Below, piece by piece: positions 51,845 through 59,323 of a stretch of DNA of 64,000 nucleotides. Both the position numbers and the translations under genes were made by a program. The notes below the pieces were generated by a model, which worked only from the letters and a program-made list of their open reading frames with translations, did not search any database and was not told the DNA's origin. The stretch's first letter is position 1. The number at the start of each line of letters is the position of its first letter. The stretch spans positions 682,001-746,000 of the forward strand of contig NZ_PVTF01000002.1 in the NCBI RefSeq assembly GCF_003002815.1, written 5' to 3'. The DNA comes from Umezawaea tangerina (GTDB taxonomy: Bacteria > Actinomycetota > Actinomycetes > Mycobacteriales > Pseudonocardiaceae).

Positions 51845-52240
51845 GTGAGCGACGGCGGCACCACCGACGACGAGGGCGCGCGGTCCAGGCGCCAGCCCGG
51901 CGCACTGGCCGCCGAGGTCCTCACGGTGCTCGGCGCCAGCGACTCCGCGTTGACCCCCGCCGAGGTCCGCGACCTGCTGGACCCGTCGGGGTCGCTGTCC
52001 TACAGCACCGTCGTCACCACGCTGACCAGGTTGCACGACAAGGAGATGGCGACCCGCGTCCGCGACGGGCGCGCCTACCGCTACTCCGCCGTCGCCGAGC
52101 CGTCCGCCCTCGTGGCGTGGCGGATGGGCAGGCTGCTCGACAGCGACCCGGACCACGCCTCCGTGCTCACCCGGTTCGTCGGGTCGTTGAGCGAGAAGGA
52201 CGAGCGGCTGCTGCGGGACCTGCTCGGCAAGCTCGACTGA
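51845..52240 (+). CDS. BlaI/MecI-family repressor
   Basis: A 131-residue winged-helix repressor: LTPAEVRDLLDP and LSYSTVVTTLTRLHDKEMATR form the HTH, followed by RVRDGRAYRYSAV in the wing and a C-terminal dimerisation helix bundle. The GTG at 51845 is preceded after 7 nt by TACCAT (51832-51837), a -10-like hexamer, with no ribosome site, so it may be leaderless. Partner of the divergent M56 protease. Confidence 0.92.
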   Translation: MSDGGTTDDEGARSRRQPGALAAEVLTVLGASDSALTPAEVRDLLDPSGSLSYSTVVTTLTRLHDKEMATRVRDGRAYRYSAVAEPSALVAWRMGRLLDSDPDHASVLTRFVGSLSEKDERLLRDLLGKLD

Positions 52241-52265
52241 CCCTCCCCCGTCGGCGGTGCGCCAC

Positions 52266-52296
52266 TTGACAAGCCGACACCCCGGTCTTCTACAGT
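52266..52296 (+). promoter_or_regulatory. Promoter of the FadR-type regulator gene
   Basis: TTGACA (52266-52271), 19-bp spacer, TACAGT (52291-52296), about 64 bp before the ATG at 52360. A perfect -35 hexamer with a somewhat long spacer. Confidence 0.6.
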
Positions 52297-52359
52297 CGTG
52301 TGGCAGGTCGACGGCGCCGAGCCGGACCGACTCCTCGGGCGCGAAGGGCACCGGACCAC

Positions 52360-53025
52360 ATGCCGCCGAAACGGGCGGGCTTCGAAGAGGCCGTCGAGTG
52401 GATCACCAGGCGCGTCGAGTCCGGTGAGTGGCCGCTGGACTCCCGGATCCCCAGCCAGGAGGAGCTGATCGAGACCCTGGGTCTCGGCCGCGCGGTCGTG
52501 CGCCAGGCCATCAGGACCATGTCCGCCAACGGGGTGCTGGAGAGCGCCCGCGGCCGCGGCACCTTCGTCCGGGCCCGCAGCGCCGTCGACGCCGTCCTGC
52601 GCGACCACCTGCGCGACCAGCCCGTCGAGCAGACCCTCGGGCTCCGCCGCGCCCTGGAGGTCGAGGCCACCGGCCTGGCCGCCGCCCACTGCACCGACGA
52701 GCACCTCGCCGTCCTCCGCGCCGCCCTCGCCGCGCCGCGGCAGCCGTGCTGGACGTCCGCCTACCGCGCCGCAACCGGCCGGACCGAGGTCTCGCTGGAC
52801 GTCTTCCACACCACCGTCTTCGCCGCCTCCGCCAACCCGCTGCTCGGCGACCTGCACCACTGCGCCGTCGCCGCCCTCCGCTACGCCGACCTCCACCCCG
52901 AGCCTGCGAGCAGTCGCGACGAGGCGCACGCGCGGATCTTCGCCGCGATCCACGACGGCGACGTCACCGCCGCCCGTCTCGCGGCGGCCGCGCACGCGGA
53001 CCGGGATTCGCCGTCACGCGAATAA
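52360..53025 (+). CDS. GntR-family regulator, FadR (FCD) type
   Basis: A 221-residue GntR protein. The N-terminal winged helix reads RIPSQEELIETLGLGRAVVRQAIRTM with the wing ESARGRGTFV. The C-terminal helical FCD domain includes the metal-binding pattern around DVFHTTVFAAS and the EAHARIFAAIHDGD helix. Target genes are not obvious, as neighbours on both sides point elsewhere. ATG start with a weak GAAGGG site. Confidence 0.9.
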   Translation: MPPKRAGFEEAVEWITRRVESGEWPLDSRIPSQEELIETLGLGRAVVRQAIRTMSANGVLESARGRGTFVRARSAVDAVLRDHLRDQPVEQTLGLRRALEVEATGLAAAHCTDEHLAVLRAALAAPRQPCWTSAYRAATGRTEVSLDVFHTTVFAASANPLLGDLHHCAVAALRYADLHPEPASSRDEAHARIFAAIHDGDVTAARLAAAAHADRDSPSRE

Positions 53026-53301
53026 TGATTTGCAGGCAAATACGAAAATTGCGGATTCACCTCACCTGTCCAACGTGGACATCCTTTAACGGCAGCGAAA
53101 AGCGCACATCAGCCCACCAGTCACATTCCACGTGATCTCGACTCCGCAAGTAAATAAGGCGCCGCAGGCACACTGTTGGGCGATCGACAGCCCTTTCATT
53201 GACGTGGTTCAATCCGGTGTCCGCCGTTCGGCCTAACATCGCTGTGCTGTCGTTGCGCGACCGCAGGCCCGGAACAGTCGCCACGGGCGAAGAGGTGAAG
53301 C
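53026..53301. other. AT-richer intergenic region before the PAS-GGDEF-EAL gene
   Basis: No gene. The stretch is noticeably richer in A and T than the rest of the window (for example AATACGAAAATTGCGG and AAGTAAATAAGG). It contains GTCCA-ACG-TGGAC and a TAACAT (53234-53239) that could be a -10. TTGACG lies at 53199, too far from that hexamer for a standard promoter. Confidence 0.5.
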
Positions 53302-55119
53302 GTGCCGGAGCCTGAGGTGGCACCGGATCTGCTGGAGTTCGCCCGCCGGTGGGCAGCGGCCCTGAGGGGCTCCGGGGGCGCCGAGCTGGAGACGATGGTC
53401 GTCCGGCTCGCGAAGGAGATCGGGGAGCAGACCGTCCGCGGTGTCGACGACCGGTTCACGGCGTTGTACCGGGACTGCCCGACGGCCGTGGTGCTGACCG
53501 ACCCCGCCGGGGTGGTCACGGCGGTCAACCCGGCGTTCCTGAGGTTGGCGGGGCAGGCGGACGAGGGCGGGGTGCTCGGGAGGCACGTCAGCGGAGTCGG
53601 GGCCGCCGAAGGGGATCGGGCCGGGTTGCGGGAGGCGTTGGACGAGCTCTCGGCGGGGAGTCCGGTGCTCGACGACATCGAGATCGGTGGTGCCGACGAC
53701 ACGACGAGGCGCGTGCGGATGTCGGTCACGAGGCTCCCGGACGGGGCGCCGGTCTTCATGTTCGAGGACATGCACGAGCTGCGGCTGCTCCAGGAGACGT
53801 TCGAGTACCAGAGCCTGCACGACTCGGTGACCGGCCTGCCGAACGCCGCGCACTTCCGCTCCAAGCTGGAAGCCATGACGGGTACCGGCACCGCGGAGCA
53901 GATCGCCTTGCTGCACCTGGACATCGACGGTTTCAAGGTCGTCAGCGACGGGCTCGGCACGGAGGCGGCGGAGCTCGTGCTGCGCGGGGTCGCGGGGGCG
54001 TTGCGGACGGTGTTCACCGACCACGGGGCGTTCCTCGCGCGGTTGTACGGGGACGTGTTCGCCGTGGCGCTGCGCGGCGAGCTCACGTCGACGACGGTGG
54101 TGGACCTGGCCGAACGCGCGATCGCCGAGCTGGCCAAGCCGGTCCACGTGGACGACGGCATCGGGGTCGGGGTGAGCGCGAGCGTCGGCATCGTGCTGGC
54201 CGACCTGCCCGGCCCCGCGCACACGGACCTGATGCGGTCCGCGGAAGTGGCGCTGCACCGGGCGAAGGAGCTCGGCAAGGCGCAGTGGGTGCTGTTCGAC
54301 CCGGCCGCGGACCAGGCGGCCCGCGAGCGCTACCGGCTCGCCTCCGCGATCGCGGGGGCGATGGCCGGCGGCGAGATGTCGGTGGCCTACCAGCCGCACG
54401 TCGTCCTGCCGGACGCCCGGATCGTGACCTCGCTCAACGCCGCGCTGCGCTGGGACCACCCCGAGCTGGGCCGCCTGCGCTCGGACGTGTTCTACCCGCT
54501 GGCCGAGACCACCGGGCTCACCGTGCCGCTCGGCCGGTACCTGCTCGCCGAGGCGCTGCGCACGACGGCGGACTGGCGGGCCAGGTTCGGCTCGGACGCG
54601 CCGATGGTGTGCCTGACCCTGCCGCAGCGGATGGCGATCGACGGCGACCTGGTCGGCATCGTGCGGGCGGAGCTCGACCGCAACGGCCTCGACCCGCGCC
54701 ACCTCATGCTGTGCACCGACAGCCCGTCGCTGCTGGACGAGCGCGGTGACCTGATCGAGTCGATCGGCCACCTGGCGGGGCTCGGCGTGCTGTTCATCCT
54801 CAACGTCACCGGCCTCACCGACCTGGAACTGGTGCCCGCGCTGGGGGTCCCGGCCCCCGCAGTGATGCTGGTCGGCGCGATCGTCGACGTGCTCGACGTC
54901 GACGAACCGCCGGAGTGGGCCCGGCGCAACGTCCGCCAGCTGGTCGAACGGGCCGAGGAGCTGGGCATCAAGGTCGGCGCGTACGGCGTGCACTCCCAGG
55001 AGCACGCCGAGCTGCTGTTCGCGCTCGGCGTCGTCGTCGGCTCGGGCCCGTACGTGCCCGAGCACGTCACCCGCGAGGAGGCGGAGGTCTGGATCGGCCG
55101 CGCCTACCCGATGGGCTAG
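53302..55119 (+). CDS. PAS-GGDEF-EAL protein with both active-site motifs lost
   Basis: A 605-residue protein without membrane segments. Residues about 50-160 form a PAS domain (DCPTAVVLTDPAGVVTAVNP). Residues about 175-330 form a GGDEF-type domain (SVTGLPNAAHF present), but the signature is YGDVF (249-253). Residues about 345-600 form an EAL-type domain, but EAL is NAA (379-381), the LTLPQRMA stretch replaces VNLSPRQ, and the DDFGTGYSS and catalytic Lys regions are gone. It should neither make nor cleave c-di-GMP and may act as a sensor or binding scaffold. The GTG has AGAGGTG upstream. Confidence 0.88.
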   Translation: MPEPEVAPDLLEFARRWAAALRGSGGAELETMVVRLAKEIGEQTVRGVDDRFTALYRDCPTAVVLTDPAGVVTAVNPAFLRLAGQADEGGVLGRHVSGVGAAEGDRAGLREALDELSAGSPVLDDIEIGGADDTTRRVRMSVTRLPDGAPVFMFEDMHELRLLQETFEYQSLHDSVTGLPNAAHFRSKLEAMTGTGTAEQIALLHLDIDGFKVVSDGLGTEAAELVLRGVAGALRTVFTDHGAFLARLYGDVFAVALRGELTSTTVVDLAERAIAELAKPVHVDDGIGVGVSASVGIVLADLPGPAHTDLMRSAEVALHRAKELGKAQWVLFDPAADQAARERYRLASAIAGAMAGGEMSVAYQPHVVLPDARIVTSLNAALRWDHPELGRLRSDVFYPLAETTGLTVPLGRYLLAEALRTTADWRARFGSDAPMVCLTLPQRMAIDGDLVGIVRAELDRNGLDPRHLMLCTDSPSLLDERGDLIESIGHLAGLGVLFILNVTGLTDLELVPALGVPAPAVMLVGAIVDVLDVDEPPEWARRNVRQLVERAEELGIKVGAYGVHSQEHAELLFALGVVVGSGPYVPEHVTREEAEVWIGRAYPMG

Positions 55120-55329
55120 CTACTCGACGCCGATCATGACCTCGGTCGACTTCACCAGCGCCGTCACGGGTTGGCCGACCTGGAGGCCGAGGTCCGCCAC
55201 GGCGTCCATGGTGATCGACGCGGTCACCTGCTGCCCGCCGTCCAGGTCCACGGTCACCACGGCCATCACCGCGCCGTCCTTGATCGAGGCCACGGTTCCG
55301 GTCAGCTGGTTGCGGGTGGACAGTCGCAC
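55120..55329 (-). CDS. mop: Molbindin-like TOBE-domain protein (Mop)
   Basis: A 69-residue single TOBE domain: LSTRNQLTGTVASIKDGAVM is the classical Mop opening, and the QVGQPVTALVKSTEVMIGVE end is complete. Mop proteins bind molybdate as hexamers for storage or homeostasis. GTG start with GAGGAG upstream. Its end nearly touches the end of the PAS-GGDEF-EAL gene (convergent, 1 bp apart). No molybdate transporter gene is visible nearby. Confidence 0.88.
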   Translation of the reverse strand: MRLSTRNQLTGTVASIKDGAVMAVVTVDLDGGQQVTASITMDAVADLGLQVGQPVTALVKSTEVMIGVE

Positions 55330-55594
55330 GTGCTCTCCTCGGGATCGTCGTCGCTTGCCCCCGCAGCGTACGTCGCTTCCGGATCGCTTGTGGCCCAACG
55401 GTTTCCGCCCGCCGCCGCAGGTGCGTCGATGATCACGGGTGTGCGCACCGCACACGCGGGCACCACCACGTGCTGGGGCGGCAGGCGAGAAGTCGGGGCA
55501 CGTACCCGATCAGCTGACGCGGGCCACCGACCGGCGGGTGCGGCAACCGTTGCGGCGCAGAGGATCGAGCCGAACCGACGGCGGTTCGCGGCCA

Positions 55595-56578
55595 TCAGCG
55601 GATCAGGCCCGCGCGCCTGCGCACCCAGGACTGCGACTGGCCGCACTCGGCGGCGATGGACTTCCAGCTCAGGCCCGACGCGCGGCGGTCGGCGAGGTAG
55701 GCGGTGACGTCCGGGAAGCCGAACCGGGCGGCCACGCCGTCCGCCCGGTCCTGGACCAGGCGGCGGGTGGTCGCGTGGGTGACGCGGGCGAGGCCGTGCC
55801 TGGCGAGCGCGGTCTGCACGGCGGAACGGCTCAGGCCGGTCTCGGCGGCGATGGCCTGCACCGAGCGGGCGTGCCGCAGGTGGCGGTCGCGCAGGTACTC
55901 CGGCACGCCGTCGAACCCGAGGCCGGCCAGCACCGGCAGCCACGGGGCGTCCAGCCGCCGGACGCGGGCGTGCTCGGCGATCGCGTCCGCCGTGCCGGGG
56001 TCGACGGAGCGCAGGTGGCGGGAGAGCCAGTCCTTGTGCAGCCCGGCCTCGCGGCTGATCGCGGCCAGGCTGCGCCCGGCCAGGACCCGGTCGGCGACCA
56101 GCGCGCCGATGTCGGGGAACCCCAGCTCGGCGGCGGCCTTCGCGGCGACGGTGCGGAGCCGGACGAGCGCGTGCCGCCGGATGCCCTCGTTGCGCGCCTG
56201 CGGGGAGATCGCGGCGAGCGCCCGCAACGTCTTGCGGCGGCGTTGTTCGGGGTGCTTGCGGCCGCGCGCGGCCTGCGCGGCGGCCTCGGTCAGCACGCCG
56301 GACCTGGCGCGGTCCTCGCCCTCCTCGCACCACGCGCGGACGAGCGGGTCGCTCGCCCGGCGCCTGCGCAGCGCGTCGGCCCGGCGTTGCCGGGTGCCCA
56401 CGCCCTCCAGCGGCGCGGTGCGCTCCAGCCCGAACTCCTCGCGGTAGGCGAGGTCGTCCGTGCCGTGCGCGCGCAGGTGGGCCAGGACGGACTTGAACCA
56501 GCGTCCGCACACGTGGCACAGGACCCGGTCGCCCTCGTGCACGACCGAGCCGATCGGCGCGTGGTCGGCGAGAGTCAC
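55595..56578 (-). CDS. MucR/Ros-like zinc-finger protein with three HTH modules
   Basis: A 327-residue protein. Near the N-terminus is a Ros/MucR-like finger with Cys21, Cys24, His34 and His38 (CHVCGRWFKSVLAHLRAH), followed by YREEFGL as in that family. After a basic middle region come three repeated modules of about 45 residues. Each begins GF-x3-V/I-x2-L/Y and ends in an HTH: ISREAGLHKDWLSRHL, IAAETGLSRSAVQTAL and IAAECGQSQSWVRRRA. I choose the GTG at 56578, because GGAGG lies 7 nt upstream. The frame remains open to 56743. A multi-site DNA-binding role is inferred. Confidence 0.72.
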   Translation of the reverse strand: MTLADHAPIGSVVHEGDRVLCHVCGRWFKSVLAHLRAHGTDDLAYREEFGLERTAPLEGVGTRQRRADALRRRRASDPLVRAWCEEGEDRARSGVLTEAAAQAARGRKHPEQRRRKTLRALAAISPQARNEGIRRHALVRLRTVAAKAAAELGFPDIGALVADRVLAGRSLAAISREAGLHKDWLSRHLRSVDPGTADAIAEHARVRRLDAPWLPVLAGLGFDGVPEYLRDRHLRHARSVQAIAAETGLSRSAVQTALARHGLARVTHATTRRLVQDRADGVAARFGFPDVTAYLADRRASGLSWKSIAAECGQSQSWVRRRAGLIR

Positions 56579-56780
56579 GGCGGCACCTCCGCTAGTCACA
56601 CTGAGACTAGGCGAACCTGAGGCAGCGGTAAAGGGCTCCATCGGAGGATCAGCGCGGGAGGCGGGCGTGGCATCTTCGACCGGCGCGACCTCGTCGACCC
56701 GCACCTCGACCGAGGCCGGGAACGCCCGGCGGCACTGCCGCACGTGGTCCGTTCGGGATGAGATCCGGTGCCGCGCGGTC

Positions 56781-56795
56781 TAGAGTCGCCGGATG
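56781..56795 (+). promoter_or_regulatory. -10 element and leaderless start of the toroid-protein gene
   Basis: TAGAGT at 56781-56786, 6 nt, then ATG at 56793, without a ribosome-binding site. Confidence 0.55.
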
Positions 56796-57755
56796 GTTTC
56801 CGGCGACCTGACCACGTGGCTGCTCGACTCCGACCCCGCGTTGCGCTGGCAGGTCGAGCGCGACCTGGTGGGCGCGCCGCCGGAGGTGTGGGAGGCGACG
56901 CGGGCGCGGGTGGCGACCGAGGGGTTCGGCGCGCGGCTGCTGGCGTTGCAGGACCCGGACGGCCAGTGGGCGGGCGGCGCGTTCTTCCCGGCCCCCTCCC
57001 CCGACGAGCCCGAGGAGGACGGGCAGCCGTGGACGGCCACGACGTGGACGCTCAACTCGTTGCGGGAGTGGGGACTCGACGCCGCCGTCCTGCACGGGCG
57101 GCGCACGGCCGAGCTGCTGGACGAGAACTGCCGCTGGGAGTACGACGACCTGCCCTACTGGGGTGGCGAGGTCGACTGCTGCATCAACTCGTGGACGGTC
57201 TCGAACGGACTGTGGCTCGGCGTCGACGTGACCTCGAACGTCGAGTGGTTCGTGGAGCACCGGCTGCCCGACGGCGGCTGGAACTGCGAGTGGGTCGAGG
57301 GCTCGACCCGGTCGTCGTTCCACTCCACCCTCAACGCGCTGAAGGCGCTGCTGGACGACGAGACCACCACCGGCGGCACGGAGGCGTCGCGCGCCGCCCG
57401 GCGGTCCGGCGAGGAGTACCTGCTCGAACGGGACCTGCTGCACCGGCTGTCGACCGGTGAGCTGGTGGGGCCGTGGGTGACCCGCTTCGCCTACCCGATG
57501 CGCTGGGCCTACAACGCGCTCAACGCCACCGAGTACTTCCGCCGCGCGACGCTGTTCGACGGCACCCCGCCGGACCCGCGCGTCGCCGACGCGATCGCCG
57601 TGGTGCGGGCGGCCCGCCAGGCGGACGGCACCTGGTCGCAGGGCGAGGTCCAGCCGGGCCGGGTGTGGTTCGACGTCGAGGTGCCCGCGGGCGAGCCGTC
57701 GAGGTGGCTGACCTTCTACGGCACCCGCGTCCTGCGCTGGTGGGACTCGGCGTGA
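56793..57755 (+). CDS. Squalene-cyclase-like alpha/alpha-toroid protein
   Basis: A 320-residue soluble protein with the repeat pattern of terpenoid cyclase/prenyltransferase toroids: ALQDPDGQWAGG, LPDGGWNCEW and ARQADGTWSQGE are QW-like repeats. It is about half the size of true squalene-hopene cyclases and has no DxDD motif, so cyclase activity is unlikely. Similar free-standing proteins are common in actinobacteria with no assigned role. Next gene converges from the other strand. Confidence 0.7.
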   Translation: MVSGDLTTWLLDSDPALRWQVERDLVGAPPEVWEATRARVATEGFGARLLALQDPDGQWAGGAFFPAPSPDEPEEDGQPWTATTWTLNSLREWGLDAAVLHGRRTAELLDENCRWEYDDLPYWGGEVDCCINSWTVSNGLWLGVDVTSNVEWFVEHRLPDGGWNCEWVEGSTRSSFHSTLNALKALLDDETTTGGTEASRAARRSGEEYLLERDLLHRLSTGELVGPWVTRFAYPMRWAYNALNATEYFRRATLFDGTPPDPRVADAIAVVRAARQADGTWSQGEVQPGRVWFDVEVPAGEPSRWLTFYGTRVLRWWDSA

Positions 57756-57762
57756 GCCGCCG

Positions 57763-58629
57763 TCAGGACCCGTCCCGGAAGAACCCCGCCAGGTCGGCCG
57801 CCAGTGCGTCCGGCGCCTCCTCCGCCACGTGGTGCCCCGAGTCGATCCCGTGCCCGCGCACGTCCGGCGCCCAGTCCCGCCAGATCCGCAGCGGGTCGCC
57901 GTAGAGGTCCTCCAGGTCGTCGCGCAACGACCACAGCACCAGTGCCGGGCACCCGATCCGCACCCCGGCCGCGCGGTCGGCCTCCTCGTGGAACCGGTCG
58001 ATCGACAGGCCCGCCCGGTAGTCCTCCAGCATCGCCCGCACCACCTCCGGCCGCCGCGTCGCCGCGCGCCACTCGTCGTGGTTCTCCCGGCCCATGACCT
58101 CCGGGTCGCCGCGGTACCAGGCGTCCGGGTCGGCGTTGATGACCCGCTCCGGGACGTCGGGCTGGGCGAAGAAGAACCAGTGCCACCACTGCGTCGCGAA
58201 CCGCGCCGTGATGCGCGAGAGGTGCTCGCTGACCGGCAGGCAGTCCAGGAACGCCACCCGCCGCACCGCCCCCGGGTGGTCGAGCACCAGCCGCAGCGCC
58301 ACCGCACCGCCGCGGTCGTGCCCGGCGAGCAGGAACCGCTCGTGCCCCAGCGCCCGCATCACCGCCACCAGGTCCCCCGCCACCACCCGCTTCGAGTAGC
58401 CCGCGTGGTCCGCGGTGAACGCGGGTCCGCGCGACCGCCCGTACCCGCGCAGGTCCGGGCAGACGACCGCGAACCCCGCCCGCACCAGCAGCGGCGCGAC
58501 CCGGTGCCAGGTCGCCGAGGTCCGGGGGTGGCCGTGCACCAGCAGCACCGGCGGCCCCTCGCCGCCGAACCGGGTGAAGACGGTGGCGTCGTCCACCTCC
58601 ACGAGCCTGGACTCGAAGTTCTCGAACAT
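57763..58629 (-). CDS. Alpha/beta hydrolase, haloacetate-dehalogenase-like
   Basis: A 288-residue alpha/beta hydrolase. Nucleophile Asp105 lies in LAGHDRGG. His150-Trp151 in QWWHWFF correspond to the halide-binding pair of fluoroacetate dehalogenases. The general base His is in SGHHVAEEAP. Arg106 is kept, but the second carboxylate-binding Arg (four residues after the nucleophile) is Ala109, so another substrate, such as an epoxide, is possible. I take the ATG at 58629; a GTG at 58647 is also in frame. Confidence 0.82.
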   Translation of the reverse strand: MFENFESRLVEVDDATVFTRFGGEGPPVLLVHGHPRTSATWHRVAPLLVRAGFAVVCPDLRGYGRSRGPAFTADHAGYSKRVVAGDLVAVMRALGHERFLLAGHDRGGAVALRLVLDHPGAVRRVAFLDCLPVSEHLSRITARFATQWWHWFFFAQPDVPERVINADPDAWYRGDPEVMGRENHDEWRAATRRPEVVRAMLEDYRAGLSIDRFHEEADRAAGVRIGCPALVLWSLRDDLEDLYGDPLRIWRDWAPDVRGHGIDSGHHVAEEAPDALAADLAGFFRDGS

Positions 58630-58696
58630 CCGCCCAGCATCACCCACCGCCGGTCGACCCGCGATCCGGTGCCCGCCGGCCGCCGGGACCGCTTCG

Positions 58697-59197
58697 TCAC
58701 CGCTCGGCGGAGCGCGCGAACACGAGCACGATGCGGGCCAGCACGCCCGCGACCAGGATGCCGACGGTGTTCATCGCCCAGTCCTCGGTGTCGCACCTGC
58801 GCCCGATCACGGGCAGCACGGCCTGCACGGCCTCGATCGCGAACGACCCGACCACGGCCACCAGGACCACGAGCAGCGGTCGGCGGGAGGCCAGCGCGGC
58901 GAAGAGGACCAGCGGGAGGAACAGGGCGATGTTGGCCAGCAGCTCCACGCTGCCCGACGTCGGCAGGAACAGCTGGACCGCGCAGAGGACGCCGTCGTCC
59001 GCGCGGATGCCGGTGGGGACGAGGGTGACCGCGACGAGCGGGATGGCGGACAGCACCGCGAGGATCCACAGGACCGGCGCGGCGTCCGAACGCCGGGTGC
59101 GGACGAGCAGGTAGCCCAGTGCGCAGCAGACGGCGACGACCAGGACCGCCATCACGGGCACCAGGTCCGAGTGGTCCAGCAGGAAGTCGGTGATCAC
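58697..59197 (-). CDS. VanZ-like membrane protein
   Basis: A 166-residue protein with five membrane segments and the VanZ pattern: ELLANIALFLPL, IEAVQAVLPVIGRRCDTEDWAMNTVGILVAGVLA. VanZ proteins are linked to low-level glycopeptide resistance; most chromosomal homologues are uncharacterised. GTG start, with TAGGCT 8 nt upstream. Confidence 0.85.
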   Translation of the reverse strand: MITDFLLDHSDLVPVMAVLVVAVCCALGYLLVRTRRSDAAPVLWILAVLSAIPLVAVTLVPTGIRADDGVLCAVQLFLPTSGSVELLANIALFLPLVLFAALASRRPLLVVLVAVVGSFAIEAVQAVLPVIGRRCDTEDWAMNTVGILVAGVLARIVLVFARSAER

Positions 59198-59205
59198 GTG
59201 GTCCG

Positions 59206-59211
59206 AGCCTA
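59206..59211 (-). promoter_or_regulatory. -10-like hexamer before the VanZ-like gene
   Basis: On the minus strand TAGGCT (59211 to 59206) precedes the GTG at 59197 by 8 nt; no ribosome-binding site. Confidence 0.4.
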
Positions 59212-59323
59212 CAGCGGTCCGGTCCGCGCGGAGGCCCGTCGACGGGTCGGGGCCACGGCGGCCCCCGGTGCCGGGGAGCCGCCATGACCCTGTCCTTTGT
59301 GGACACCCGTCCGCGACGGGCGG

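Noticed and set aside
55120-55455. Longer form of the Mop protein starting near 55455
   Set aside because: The extension is Arg/Gly-rich without homology. The GTG at 55329 has GAGGAG and begins the Mop domain exactly.
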